64,000 bases of DNA. It comes from G039954875 sp047528275. Lineage in GTDB: Bacteria; Bacteroidota; Bacteroidia; Flavobacteriales; Blattabacteriaceae. The notes below the pieces were generated by a model. It was not told the origin of the DNA. It did not search any database and saw only the letters and a program-made list of their open reading frames with translations. The stretch lies in the NCBI GenBank assembly GCA_047528275.1, contig CP180023.1, forward strand, positions 1,612,001-1,676,000. The letters are read 5' to 3'. Shown one piece after another: positions 8,628 through 18,339 of this stretch. Position numbers and translations under genes: made by a program. Every line of letters begins with the position of its first letter. Positions within the stretch are counted from its first letter, which is position 1.

Positions 8628-9389
8628 CTACCTGGATTTTTTTAATTGAATATCTCGCCCGTCATACTCAGCATAAGTGAAGTGCTGCATCCAATCACCC
8701 AGGTTAATGTATCGGCTCTGTGGGCTCAAAGCAATATCTGAGGGCAAATGCCGGTGACCAAAGATGAAAAAATCATAGGCTTTCTCCTTGAGCTTTCTCT
8801 TGGCATAGAGAATAAGTCGTTCTTTATCCTCACCGAGGAAAGGAGAATTTACATAACCTCGGTTAGCTTTATTTTTCAAAGAGAGGTATCTACCGAAGCG
8901 AACACCCAGATCCGGATGTAACCAACGGAAAAGAAAACAGGCCCAACGATTTGTAAAGAGTCTTTTTAATCGTTTATAACGCACATCTACAGGTCCTAAT
9001 CCATCACCATGCCCGATCAGAAAAAGTTTCTCATCGATGAGACAATCTGTTTTTTCGTAGAAGATCATCGCTCCAATCTCTTCGGGAAGGTACTCCTTAA
9101 GCCAAAGATCATGATTACCCACAAAGAAAATGATACGGATACCATGATCATTCATTTCGGCTAACTTACCCAAAGTCCGAACGAAACCCTTGGGCACAAC
9201 TTCCCTATATTCAAACCAGAAATCAAATACATCTCCTAGTAAGAAAAGAATTTGGGCGTCAGCCTTGATTTGTTCGAGCCAACGAACAAATTGCTGCTCT
9301 CTCCGACGGCTCGACACAACATCCAGTGCTCCAAAATGTTGATCGGAAGCAAAATAGGCTTTTTTCCCATGTGATAGGGATAATTTCAT
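8628..9389 (-). CDS. lpxH: UDP-2,3-diacylglucosamine diphosphatase LpxH
   Basis: Lipid A pathway enzyme hydrolysing UDP-2,3-diacylglucosamine to lipid X at the inner membrane. The calcineurin-like metallophosphoesterase signature is complete: SDQHFG (residues 16-21), LGDVFDFWFEY, GNHDLW, GHGDGLGP and FGHRHLP, supplying the dinuclear metal ligands. The 253-residue length and the DQHFG/FDFWFEY variants are of the Bacteroidota LpxH type. Retention implies the cell still makes lipid A-like lipopolysaccharide. It stands alone on the minus strand between the bioA and comF relics; its 3' end is 8 bases from the bioA relic. Confidence 0.9.
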   Translation of the reverse strand: MKLSLSHGKKAYFASDQHFGALDVVSSRRREQQFVRWLEQIKADAQILFLLGDVFDFWFEYREVVPKGFVRTLGKLAEMNDHGIRIIFFVGNHDLWLKEYLPEEIGAMIFYEKTDCLIDEKLFLIGHGDGLGPVDVRYKRLKRLFTNRWACFLFRWLHPDLGVRFGRYLSLKNKANRGYVNSPFLGEDKERLILYAKRKLKEKAYDFFIFGHRHLPSDIALSPQSRYINLGDWMQHFTYAEYDGRDIQLKKSR

Positions 9390-9480
9390 AAACTCTCTTC
9401 AAAAACCGTGATAAAAACCCCTCTGAGTTGCATACGTTTAATCAAATTACCGCATAAATTGTACCTTTCTCTGCAAAGAT

Positions 9481-10101
9481 ATGGATTTACTAAAATGTCA
9501 AAAGAGCAGTGGAAGTTGTTTTCCCAAAACGTTGTTGCGAATGCTGGGTCGTTTATCTACTGAAGAATACACCCTACACAGAGCATGCCGAGTAGATATC
9601 CCCTTGTTCTCCACAGGGAGCCTAGACGAAAGAGTCAAAGAAAAGATATCTGTCCCACTCGGATCTATGACTTCTCTATTATATTTTGAAAAGGGAAACA
9701 TTACTCAGTAATTGGTACATGAACTCAAGTACCCTCATCAATTTGAAGCTAGGACAATACTAGGGAAAGTCCTGGTACACCGTCTGAAAAAATACCATTT
9801 TTCTCCTCAAGCAAAGTGTATCGTACCAGTCCCATCACAATCGAAACGCTTGCAAAAAAGAGGTTACAATCAAGTGATACATTTTGCCGAAAGAGTCTCA
9901 AAAAAAAATACAGATCCCTATGGATCAAAAGGTTTATTTTACGTATAGACTGCGGAGATTCACAAACCATCAAAAGTAGAGTCAAACGCTTTTGAGAATA
10001 TCAAAGATGCTTTCCAATGCAAAAAGTCAGTAAACAACACGCAAGTGCTCCTCGTAAATCACTTATTGACCACAGGAAGCCACCTTGAAGCTTTTCTGTA
10101 G
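9481..10101 (+). pseudogene. ComF family amidophosphoribosyltransferase-like protein, degraded
   Basis: ComF proteins have a PRTase fold and are linked to DNA uptake. Recognisable parts: LLYFEKGNITQ then LVHELKYPHQFEARTILGK across a TAA stop at 9709, the block IVPVPSQSKRLQKRGYNQV, and the PRPP-loop remnant VLLVNHLLTTGSHLEAFL (normally VDDVLTTGxT), ending at the TAG 10099-10101. The N-terminal zinc-finger cysteines are mostly gone. At least two stops and the degraded PRPP loop make it non-functional. It is divergent from lpxH; a weak TACCTTTC box lies at 9462-9469. Confidence 0.83.
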
Positions 10102-10201
10102 GATGATCTTGAACCAAATCATAAACAAAGGTAAGTTATAACTTAGACTGAATTATGCTATTTGAGAAAAGTCTTACTAACTTGCGCCACATATGTACAT
10201 G

Positions 10202-11863
10202 ATGAAGATCCGTTTTTTTGTTTACCTCACAGCCTCATGGTTCTTCCACTCTTGTGCCATACCCAAACCCCTTGAAGGAGGACCTAAGGACGAAAAACCT
10301 CCGGTACTTTTATCTGCCAAGCCCGATACGCTTTCTACTCGTGTCGATATAAATTTGAAAGAAGCATGGCTCTATTTTGATGAATACATCAAACCCTTGA
10401 AGGATACTCAAAGACAGATCATTATGTCTCCCCAGTCCAAACACCCCCCCATCTTTTCTCCACACAACCTGCCCAGAAAATATATCGGAATAAAGTTTCA
10501 AGACAGCCTAGAGAAAAATACCACCTACATCATCAACTTTGGTGAAAGCATACAGGATAATAATGAGGGGAATAAACTTTCATCCTTTACCTATGTATTT
10601 TCTACCGGAAAAACTTTAGACTCGATCAAGTTGAGCGGTAAGGTCAGGGATGCTTATGACCGTAATCTCGAAAAAGAAATCATCATAGGATTGTATAAAG
10701 CAGATAGTACATTCCAAGATTCGCTCATCCTTAGCAATAAACCTTACTACATAATCAGAGCCGATAAAGATGGGAACTACCAAATTACCCACATCAAAAA
10801 AGGCCCGTACATGCTGATCGTTTTCAACGACATCTCACACAACCATATCTACAATCCTAAAAAGGGAAAATTGGGCTTCTTGAGCACTCCTATCGATCTA
10901 AAAAAAAACGAAAGTTTCGACTTACGACTGTCTAAAGAAGTCCTACCGTTGAAAATTTTGACGCCAAAGCAGATCGGATGGGGACATATTGTCTTCCCAT
11001 TCGAGGGCCCTTTGAATAGGGTACGGATCAAGTCGTTGAAACCAGCAGAACGGGAACTCTTTATCCCAGCTGCATCAGGGGATTCAATCGACTATTGGTA
11101 CAAACCGAATGAGGAAGCAATACAAGAAATGAAAAAATTGGCATTTAAAATCACCAAAGACACATTCCCACCAACCCGAGGAAATCAAACCACAACTAAA
11201 AAAGACTTATTCCCTAAAAAAATAGAAGTCAGTATTCACAAAGAAAAATCGCCAGATTTTTCATTACAAAGGATCAACGCTGCTGTAGTCCCTAACAAAC
11301 CTGTATGGTTTGAGTCTGAGATACCAATATTTTCTATCAATACTAAGAAAGTGAAGGTGGAAGGCAAAGACGCTACCAAAGTGACTTTTCAAATCGTCAG
11401 AGACAATCTCCGACCTAAAAATTTTGCCCTTGATTTTTCAAAGGAACTAGAAGCTTCGTACAAAGTGCTTTTCGATAAGGCTGCTATCGAGGATATTTTT
11501 GGGAACAAAAATGCAGAAATGATCAATTTTAGACTCAAACTGGGGAAAGAGAGTGACTATGGAAATCTAGAGGTTACCTTACCTGTTTTGCCCAAAAAAC
11601 CATTTTGGTTTCAACTTCTCAATAACAATGATAAGATCGTCGAGGAATTCTACGGAAGAAAAAGCCACTATGTACTCCAGTATTTAGATCCAGGTACGTA
11701 TCATATGAGGGTGATCATCGACGAAAACGAAGATAAAACCTGGAATCCAGGAGACTTCAAACTGCGTAGACAACCCGAACCAGTATATTTTTACAATAAA
11801 GCAATCCAAATAAGGGCCTTTTTGGATATTCGTGAGAGCTGGACCCTCCCAAAATTACCATAA
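10202..11863 (+). CDS. Ig-like (Big_5) domain lipoprotein of unknown function
   Basis: A 553-residue predicted lipoprotein. An N-terminal signal peptide ends in the lipobox WFFHSC, followed by AIPKPLEGGPKDEKPP, a motif typical of the Bacteroidota family annotated Ig-like or Big_5 domain-containing. A Big_5/SbsA-type domain follows (about residues 40-130, including KNTTYIINFGESIQDNNEGN and YVFSTG), then a carboxypeptidase-regulatory-like beta region and a long beta-rich C-terminal half. Start chosen at the ATG at 10202 (MKIRFFVYL) rather than 10193, to give a compact signal peptide. The function is unknown; cell-surface or periplasmic anchoring is inferred from the lipobox. It is complete, and Lnt, needed to finish lipoproteins, is also retained in this window. 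Confidence 0.85.
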   Translation: MKIRFFVYLTASWFFHSCAIPKPLEGGPKDEKPPVLLSAKPDTLSTRVDINLKEAWLYFDEYIKPLKDTQRQIIMSPQSKHPPIFSPHNLPRKYIGIKFQDSLEKNTTYIINFGESIQDNNEGNKLSSFTYVFSTGKTLDSIKLSGKVRDAYDRNLEKEIIIGLYKADSTFQDSLILSNKPYYIIRADKDGNYQITHIKKGPYMLIVFNDISHNHIYNPKKGKLGFLSTPIDLKKNESFDLRLSKEVLPLKILTPKQIGWGHIVFPFEGPLNRVRIKSLKPAERELFIPAASGDSIDYWYKPNEEAIQEMKKLAFKITKDTFPPTRGNQTTTKKDLFPKKIEVSIHKEKSPDFSLQRINAAVVPNKPVWFESEIPIFSINTKKVKVEGKDATKVTFQIVRDNLRPKNFALDFSKELEASYKVLFDKAAIEDIFGNKNAEMINFRLKLGKESDYGNLEVTLPVLPKKPFWFQLLNNNDKIVEEFYGRKSHYVLQYLDPGTYHMRVIIDENEDKTWNPGDFKLRRQPEPVYFYNKAIQIRAFLDIRESWTLPKLP

Positions 11864-11960
11864 AATACCATCAAGATCCGTAGATAAAAAACCACGATTC
11901 TAAAAACATTTTGAAAATCTATCCGTTCAATAATGTTGCGATCAATGGATAATGAGAAAT

Positions 11961-13805
11961 TTATTCCACCGTCACCGATTTAGCTAAATTACGCGGTTGA
12001 TCTACATTCTCACCCCGCATCAAGGCAATATGATAAGCCAAGAGTTGTAAGGGAATGGTCGTTACCAAGGGGGATAATGCTTCATCTACTTCAGGTACTT
12101 CTATCACATGATCTGCTAATGCTTTGACCTGTCTATCTCCTTTATTAATCACAGCAATAATCTTCCCTTTCCGCGCTTTGATCTCTTGAATATTGCTGAT
12201 AATTTTTTCATAATGTCCCTTTTTCGTCGCTATGATCACTACGGGCATGTTTTCATCAATAAGAGCGATGGGGCCGTGTTTCATCTCAGCAGCGGGATAG
12301 CCCTCAGCATGGATATAGGATATTTCTTTCAATTTCAGTGCACCTTCTAAGGCTACTGGAAAATTGAATCCTCGACCTAAGTAAAGAAAATTACTTACAT
12401 CTTTATAGATTTCAGAGATCCTTTTAATTACAACATCTACCTCAAGCATTTCTTCTACCTTTTGAGGAATCAACTTCAATCCCTGACACAACGATTGATA
12501 ACGAGTGCTTTCCAATTTACCTCTATGCTTTCCCATTTTTAAAGCCAATAAGATGAGTACGGCCACTTGTGCTGTGAAGGCTTTAGTAGAAGCAACTCCA
12601 ATCTCTGGTCCAGCATGGGTATAGGCGCCAGCATCTGTGAGACGTGCAATAGAAGAACCCACCACATTGCAAATACCAAAAACGAAAGCATTTTTTTCTT
12701 TGGCCAATTTGATGGCCGCTAAGGTATCGGCAGTCTCACCCGACTGAGAAATAGCGATGACAATATCTCTAGCATGTATGATCGGATTTCTGTATCTGAA
12801 TTCTGAAGCATATTCTACTTCTACCGGAACACGTGCAAGTTCTTCAAATAAATATTCTCCAATCAACCCGGCATGCCATGACGTACCACAGGCAATGATA
12901 ATAATGCGTTTGGCTTGAACAAAACGTTCTTTATTTTCCCAAATCCCTGCCATAGAGATGATCCCTTTCTCTACAAGTAAACGGCCACGCAAAGTATCTA
13001 AGATAGACCGAGGTTGTTCATAAATCTCCTTAAGCATGAAATGTTCATACCCTCCTTTTTCGATCTCTTCAAGATCCATTTGGAGCTCTTGTATAGTAGG
13101 ATTGATCTTATTATTATCAATAATCTTACGCACATCGAGCTCTCCAATACGCCTAATGACGGCCATCTCACCATCTTGTAAGTACAATACGTCTTTAGTG
13201 TATTCAATAAATGGAGATGCATCGGAAGCAACAAAATATTCACCTTCTCCAAACCCTATAGTTAGAGGGCTTCCCAACCTCCCAACAACCATCTCATTAA
13301 AATTGCCTCTCTCCATCACAACTATGGAGTAGGCTCCGACGACTTCATTCAAGGCTGTCCGGACAGCCTCAGCTAGGGAAAGCCTATTTTCGTCTTTGAT
13401 ATATTCGATCAGATTGACTAATACTTCGGTATCAGTCTCGCTTTGGAAAGTGAAATCTTTTTCTATAAGCATAGTCTTCACCACTTCATAGTTTTCTATG
13501 ATGCCATTGTGGATCAAGACTAATCTGCCAGAATTAGATACATGTGGGTGTGCATTGATGTCATTCGGTACCCCATGAGTAGCCCAACGGGTGTGTCCTA
13601 TACCAATAGTGGACTGGGTATTATAGGTTGCAGCTTTTTCCTCAAGTATAGATACCTTACCTTTCGTTTTGACTATAATACAGGATTCATCTCGAAGGAG
13701 AGCTATGCCTGCACTATCATACCCACGGTATTCAAGTCTTTTGAGCCCCTTGATCAAGATCGGATACGCCACTCCATTTCCTAAATAACCTACTATACCA
13801 CACAT
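11961..13805 (-). CDS. glmS: Glutamine-fructose-6-phosphate aminotransferase (isomerizing)
   Basis: First enzyme of UDP-GlcNAc synthesis, making glucosamine-6-phosphate from fructose-6-phosphate and glutamine in the cytosol. The N-terminal glutaminase domain has catalytic Cys2 (MCGIVGYLG), GHTRWATHG and NAHPH. Two SIS domains follow with GTSWHA and SQSGETADT. The C-terminus DQPRNLAKSVTVE is the invariant family ending. At 614 residues the length is exact. It precedes the glycogen synthase-like gene in position and shares its strand; the pair lies divergent from panC as in other Bacteroidota. No riboswitch/ribozyme-like glmS leader was recognised in the 33-base gap to 13839. Retention points to continued peptidoglycan and/or lipopolysaccharide synthesis. 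Confidence 0.97.
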   Translation of the reverse strand: MCGIVGYLGNGVAYPILIKGLKRLEYRGYDSAGIALLRDESCIIVKTKGKVSILEEKAATYNTQSTIGIGHTRWATHGVPNDINAHPHVSNSGRLVLIHNGIIENYEVVKTMLIEKDFTFQSETDTEVLVNLIEYIKDENRLSLAEAVRTALNEVVGAYSIVVMERGNFNEMVVGRLGSPLTIGFGEGEYFVASDASPFIEYTKDVLYLQDGEMAVIRRIGELDVRKIIDNNKINPTIQELQMDLEEIEKGGYEHFMLKEIYEQPRSILDTLRGRLLVEKGIISMAGIWENKERFVQAKRIIIIACGTSWHAGLIGEYLFEELARVPVEVEYASEFRYRNPIIHARDIVIAISQSGETADTLAAIKLAKEKNAFVFGICNVVGSSIARLTDAGAYTHAGPEIGVASTKAFTAQVAVLILLALKMGKHRGKLESTRYQSLCQGLKLIPQKVEEMLEVDVVIKRISEIYKDVSNFLYLGRGFNFPVALEGALKLKEISYIHAEGYPAAEMKHGPIALIDENMPVVIIATKKGHYEKIISNIQEIKARKGKIIAVINKGDRQVKALADHVIEVPEVDEALSPLVTTIPLQLLAYHIALMRGENVDQPRNLAKSVTVE

Positions 13806-13838
13806 ATACTTATTATTTCAACCTACTGAAATAGTTTT

Positions 13839-14657
13839 TCAGCCCAGCTGTTCTAGAACAGCTTCTTTAAAAAGTTGCTGGTAGGCTAGAGCTATTTCAT
13901 CCACGGAGAGATACTCCAATACCTTAATTTTATTTTCTTCTATGTATGTTTCGATTTCCTCAAGCAAGGGCCTATCTCCTTTGATGACACCATCGGAAAA
14001 GTCCATAAACAACTTGGTAAGATTGACAAAATCGGGTTGCTCGAGGTGTTTTAAATATTTGGGCCTGATCCCGTCAAATCTTACTTTTTTGATGATATCT
14101 TTATTTAAACAGCCCTCAAAAGGCTGGTCATAAATAGAGGCGACAATTTTAGTATCTTGATATATGGGATCATTTTTATAGTAGACTTTGACGTATAGGG
14201 GGATCAAGGCACTCAACCATCCATGAACGTGGATAATATCGGGCACCCAGTTGAGCTTTCTGACAGCTTCGAGGACACCTTTTGTGAAAAATAGAGCTCT
14301 TTCGTCATTGTCAGAAAAAAATTGGCCGTCTTCATCTTCGTAAACGGCCTTCCTTTTAAAGTACTCTTCATTATCGATAAAATAAACTTGTAAGCGGGAA
14401 TCTGGGATAGAAGCTACTTTGATCAGCAGAGGTTGATCCATATTATAGATGATGAGATTGATCCCTGAGAGACGGATCACCTCGTGCAACTGGTGACGGC
14501 GTTCATTGATTATACCAAAACGGGGCATAAATATTCGTACATCATTGCCACGGGCATGGATGACTTTAGGGGCTTTTAAAGCTGCAAGAGAAAGAGGGGT
14601 TTCAGAAGAATAAGGATATAGCGCTGAGGAGATATATAATATACTTTTACCCGTCAT
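13839..14657 (-). CDS. Glycogen/starch synthase-like protein (GT5 N-terminal domain only)
   Basis: A 272-residue protein resembling the N-terminal Rossmann domain of family-5 glycosyltransferases: KSILYISSALYPYSSETPLS at the start, NDVRIFMPRFGIINERRHQL, and PDIIHVHGWLSALIPLYVK near the middle. Bacteroidota carry this short form, lacking the C-terminal domain, next to panC and glmS, where it is annotated glycogen/starch synthase. The KxGG-type ADP-glucose loop is not evident (the corresponding site reads SSETPLS), so whether it is an active glucosyltransferase is doubtful. Intact and full length for the short family; enzymatic role uncertain. Confidence 0.8.
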   Translation of the reverse strand: MTGKSILYISSALYPYSSETPLSLAALKAPKVIHARGNDVRIFMPRFGIINERRHQLHEVIRLSGINLIIYNMDQPLLIKVASIPDSRLQVYFIDNEEYFKRKAVYEDEDGQFFSDNDERALFFTKGVLEAVRKLNWVPDIIHVHGWLSALIPLYVKVYYKNDPIYQDTKIVASIYDQPFEGCLNKDIIKKVRFDGIRPKYLKHLEQPDFVNLTKLFMDFSDGVIKGDRPLLEEIETYIEENKIKVLEYLSVDEIALAYQQLFKEAVLEQLG

Positions 14658-14767
14658 TTGCTGAACAAGATTAATGATAATGAAGAGGGTAAAGTTACGA
14701 AAAATAATTCAATTTTCTTTTGTTCTGCTATGATTTTTTATGCTTTGTTTTATTTGATGTTTTTTTT

Positions 14768-15613
14768 ATGCAAATTTTTGATCATATTTCGGAGCTCAGG
14801 AAATACCTTGATCAGAAAATCCTCAAAACCTTGGGGTTCGTCCCAACGATGGGCGCCTTACATCAAGGACATTTGTCTCTGGTACGAAATGCTATCGAGA
14901 AAAATGATCTCACTATATGCAGCATTTTTGTCAACCCAACTCAATTTGATAGACAAGAAGATCTGCAAAAATATCCTCGTACGATAGAGGAAGATCTGCG
15001 TCGGTTAGAAGAGACAGGTTGTGATCTGTGTTTTTTACCATCAATTAACGAGATCTATCTTCAGGGGGCAACACGTTTACATTTTGATTTCGGCGGTGTA
15101 GAGAAGCAGATGGAAGGAATGCATCGTCCAGGACATTTTGATGGAGTGGCTACGGTAATCCAACGTTTGTTTGAGATCGTGAGACCGACCAATGTTTATT
15201 TTGGAGAGAAAGATTTTCAGCAACTGCGTATCATTCAAGAATTAGTAAGGTTGTTAAAAATTCCAGTGAAGGTCATCGGAATGCCCATCGTCCGAGAGGA
15301 AGATGGCTTGGCAATGAGTTCCCGCAATCTAGGTTTGACACATCGATTTAGAAGAGAAGCTCCACGCCTCTACCAAACACTCCTGCAGGTGCAGGTATTG
15401 TTTTCTCAACGAGCATACCATATCATACAAAATCATGTAGAGCATATTTTTTCTGAGTCAACCTTACGATTGGAATACTTCGTCATCGCTGATGAAGAAA
15501 GGCTCCAACCCATGCAAGCATTTGATATTTCCAAAAACTACAGGGCGTTCATTGCCGTCTTTGCTGATGAGGTCCGTTTGATAGACAACTTGTATTTACA
15601 CAAACCAACTTAA
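14768..15613 (+). CDS. panC: Pantoate-beta-alanine ligase
   Basis: Joins pantoate and beta-alanine, using ATP, to make pantothenate, the coenzyme A precursor. Motifs: PTMGALHQGHLSLV (the HxGH-type nucleotide motif), FVNPTQFDRQEDL, GEKDFQQL and the KMSKS-like AMSSRN. The open frame begins upstream at 14720 but the family start aligns with the ATG at 14768 (MQIFDHISELRKYL), giving 281 residues. It is divergent from the glycogen synthase-like gene. The enzyme is whole, yet panD, which supplies beta-alanine and lies 13 bases downstream, is broken, so its substrate must be imported or made otherwise. Confidence 0.95.
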   Translation: MQIFDHISELRKYLDQKILKTLGFVPTMGALHQGHLSLVRNAIEKNDLTICSIFVNPTQFDRQEDLQKYPRTIEEDLRRLEETGCDLCFLPSINEIYLQGATRLHFDFGGVEKQMEGMHRPGHFDGVATVIQRLFEIVRPTNVYFGEKDFQQLRIIQELVRLLKIPVKVIGMPIVREEDGLAMSSRNLGLTHRFRREAPRLYQTLLQVQVLFSQRAYHIIQNHVEHIFSESTLRLEYFVIADEERLQPMQAFDISKNYRAFIAVFADEVRLIDNLYLHKPT

Positions 15614-15626
15614 CTTTATGTCTAAT

Positions 15627-15975
15627 GGCAATTGAAATTCTTAAGTCAAAAATCCATCGGGTATGTATAACTAGGGTAGATCTCAAGTACATTAGAAGTA
15701 TCACCATAGACGGTGCTTAGATGGAAGGACCCAACCTCATTCCGGGTGAAAAGGTCGATGTGGTCAATGTCAACAACGGTGCATCTCTTTCTACTTACGT
15801 CATAAAAAGCGCACGCAGATCAGGGAATATCGTATTGAATGGACCAGCAGCCAAACAAGTACAATTGGGAGATGTCATCATTATACTCTCTTATGCTCGT
15901 ATGGATTTTGAGGCAGCTAAAAAGTTCAAGCATTGAATTATCATCCCCGATGAGCAGGCCAATCTATTGAAATGA
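15627..15975 (+). pseudogene. panD: Aspartate 1-decarboxylase PanD, broken
   Basis: PanD makes beta-alanine and must self-cleave at a Gly-Ser bond to form its pyruvoyl cofactor. Reading from 15661, the frame gives VDLKYIRSITIDGA, a TAG at 15718-15720, then MEGPNLIPGEKVDVVNVNNG through FKH, a TGA at 15934-15936, and the family tail IIIPDEQANLLK to a TGA at 15973. The cleavage-site Gly is Arg here (AGA at 15694-15696, before Ser at 15697), so even readthrough would not give an active enzyme. The N-terminal piece beginning MAIEIL near 15627 appears to be out of frame with the rest. An alternative start at 15721 would lack the cofactor-forming residues. Confidence 0.9.
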
Positions 15976-16948
15976 CCTTTTGAAAAATCCTATCAATAAA
16001 TAACCGAAGATCAGCATACCGTTGATGATCACTGCAGGGATGATCTTTTGATTTTCATCTACCTTTTCTCAGCGGAAAATTGACAAGATATGGGCTTTAA
16101 TCGGACAAGCTGATCTTCGTAGGCCCCTTTTTATCAGTCTTGCTGGGCTTATTGACCTACGTGAGTCTGATAATCCATTGGGATTACTTACTCCGGGCTA
16201 TGGGATACACCGTACCTTTGAGTAATTTATCTCTACTTTTGGGCTCACTTATCTGAGTAATTTTCTCATCCTAAGATCAGTAGAATTCTTCCGTAGTACA
16301 GCACTTTACAGATCGAATACTGTGCCTCTAGACCAATCTTTGGGCACCGTCATCTCAGAAAGATTCGTAGATTTGATCCTACTGAGGATGATACTAGGAT
16401 GGACTTTTATTCTAAAATAGAAATTACTTTATGTATTTCTTCAACCCATCCTCACAGATAGTCGCCTCTCACCATGGACGATTTTTTCATACTGAGCTCG
16501 GTTGTGATATTTGCTGTGTTATGAATGCTGCTCAGAAGACACATCAACCGTAGTGTAGCGTACCTAAGAATTCTGACGTTTCTCATCGGATTAAAGCAGG
16601 GGATGATTTCCATCTTTCGAATGAAGTATAAAAAAAATTCGTTTTTCATAGCTTACTGATTTGGTTGTATTACTTCCTTATGACTTATGTCACGCTCTTT
16701 ACTCTCCCGAGCACTGGAGGGTTATCCCCTACCGATACCTTATTTTTGATATTCGCTCGTGCGATCTGGATATTGGTCCCCGACTCGGGAAATATTAGAC
16801 CTTATCAGTCGATGATGATGGGGTATTTGTAGCAGTAGGATTGGAGAAAGAACTCAATCTTTCATTTTTACTATACTCATTCACCTATTCCATATGACCT
16901 TTGGTATCGTAAACGGCTTAGTCTATCTGATCATATTATATTTATAAC
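15976..16948 (+). pseudogene. UPF0104/LPG-synthase-TM family membrane protein, degraded
   Basis: Membrane protein of the lysylphosphatidylglycerol synthase TM (flippase-like, UPF0104) family that follows panD in many Bacteroidota. Readable pieces: RRPLFISLAGLLTYVSL, the block LGTVISERFVDLILL (family consensus GTVxxERxxDLxxL), and FTLPSTGGLSPTDTLFLIF followed by a VPxxGGxGxYHxxV-like remnant. Stops and frame shifts occur throughout. Identification rests on these blocks plus position between panD and radA. Its function in related bacteria is not established. Confidence 0.75.
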
Positions 16949-16987
16949 AAAAAATAAAACCTGATCAGGGGGGAATACCTAAATCGA

Positions 16988-18339
16988 AAAAAAAAGATTT
17001 ATTTCTAGCAAAATTGCGGCAGCACATTTCCTGAATGGACTGGCTAATGCAAATATTGTGGCCAGTGGAATACTTCACTGGAAAAGATCAATCAGCTCAG
17101 CTGACCAAAAAACTACCTGGAAAAAGAAGACAAAAAAAGCAAAAAATCCACTCCCATCTCTCTCACAGAGATGGTATCTTCGGGTGAAGAACGACTATCG
17201 ATCCGCGATACTGAGTTCGAATGAGTCCTAGGAGGCAATATGGTACCCGGCTCGATGATCTTGATAAGCGGCGATGCCAGCATTTCCAAATTTACCCTCT
17301 TCTTGCAAATGACACTCGACTATCTAACACAAAAATCCTCTATACCTCTAGAGAGGAGAGTGAAAAATAGATCAAAATACCTTCCGATCCCCTCGACTTG
17401 AAAAACCCCATCTGCTTCCTACTTGAAGAAATATGTAAACAAGAGTTTATCATATATTTTAATAGCCTGATTACAAAATCATTAATCATCAAGCCAATCC
17501 AAACTCTAGAGACACCATACATCGATGCAGCTCCTGGCAATATCTCATAAGTCTGTGACTGTACAGCCAAACTATTGAAATTGGCCAAAGAGACCACCAT
17601 ACCTGTGATCTTGATCGGTCATATCACCAAAGATGGCCTGATCTCAGGTCCCAAAATATTGAAACACATGATCGTATGTCGTATTACAATTTGAGGGAAA
17701 TCAGCATCATGCCTACCGCATTTTGCGCTCCAAAAAAACCGATTTGGTACAACCTGAAAACTAGGAATCTAAGAAATGTAAGGGGGTAGTCTGAGTGCAG
17801 TACAGGATCCTTCACAAATCTTCTCCACCTGAAAAGATCATGACCTAATTGGTCACGCAGTAGCCGTTACACTCAAGGGGCTCCGTCCCTTGCTCATAGA
17901 GGTACAGGAATTGGTCAGTTCAGCTATATACGGCACACCTTAACGCTCTGCTACCGGTTTTGAAATCAAACGATTAAATCCTATTGGCCCCATATTGGAA
18001 AAATACGCCGGCTTCCATTTAGGAACCAAGGACGTCTTCCTCAAAATCATCAGTGGTATCTGTGTAAACTACCCTGCTATAAACCTCTCTATTACTATGG
18101 TAGTACTCTCTTCTCATGAAGACACACCCATACCTAGCAGATACTACTTTACTGGAGAGGTCGACCTGAACGGGGAGATCCGTCCCGTACACCGAGTCGA
18201 ACAACGCATCTTAGAAGCCGAAAGGCTGGGCTTTGATACTATCTTTATTTCCGAGAAAAATAAGGTGAACCTTAAGGATCATACCATACGCATCATCACA
18301 GTATCAAAAATAGAAGTAGTATTTTATACCTTATTTTGA
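16988..18339 (+). pseudogene. radA: DNA repair protein RadA, degraded
   Basis: RadA is a RecA-like branch-migration ATPase with an N-terminal zinc finger and C-terminal Lon-like domain. Blocks in order: CGQWNTSLEKI (zinc-finger end), SGEERLSIRDTEF, MVPGSMILISGDASISKFT where the Walker A (normally GDPGIGKST) is mutated, PVILIGHITKDGLISGPKIL, the KNRFGTT motif (here KKNRFGTT), LIEVQELVSSAIYGTP, and a last open stretch GEVDLNGEIRPVHRVEQRIL to 18339. Stops and frameshifts are numerous in the first two thirds; the Lon-like end is still open from 17995. Order after UPF0104 matches the phylum cluster. Certainly non-functional. Confidence 0.9.

Noticed and set aside
15721..15936. Short PanD-like protein starting at 15721 as a functional gene
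   Set aside because: It lacks the residues that form the pyruvoyl cofactor, which lie upstream of the TAG.
15661..15975. panD stops read as recoded UAG and UGA (readthrough or altered code)
   Set aside because: Intact genes here end in the same codons (mutY and pdxJ in TGA, bS22-like in TAG), and the processing-site Gly is mutated, so readthrough would still give an inactive protein.
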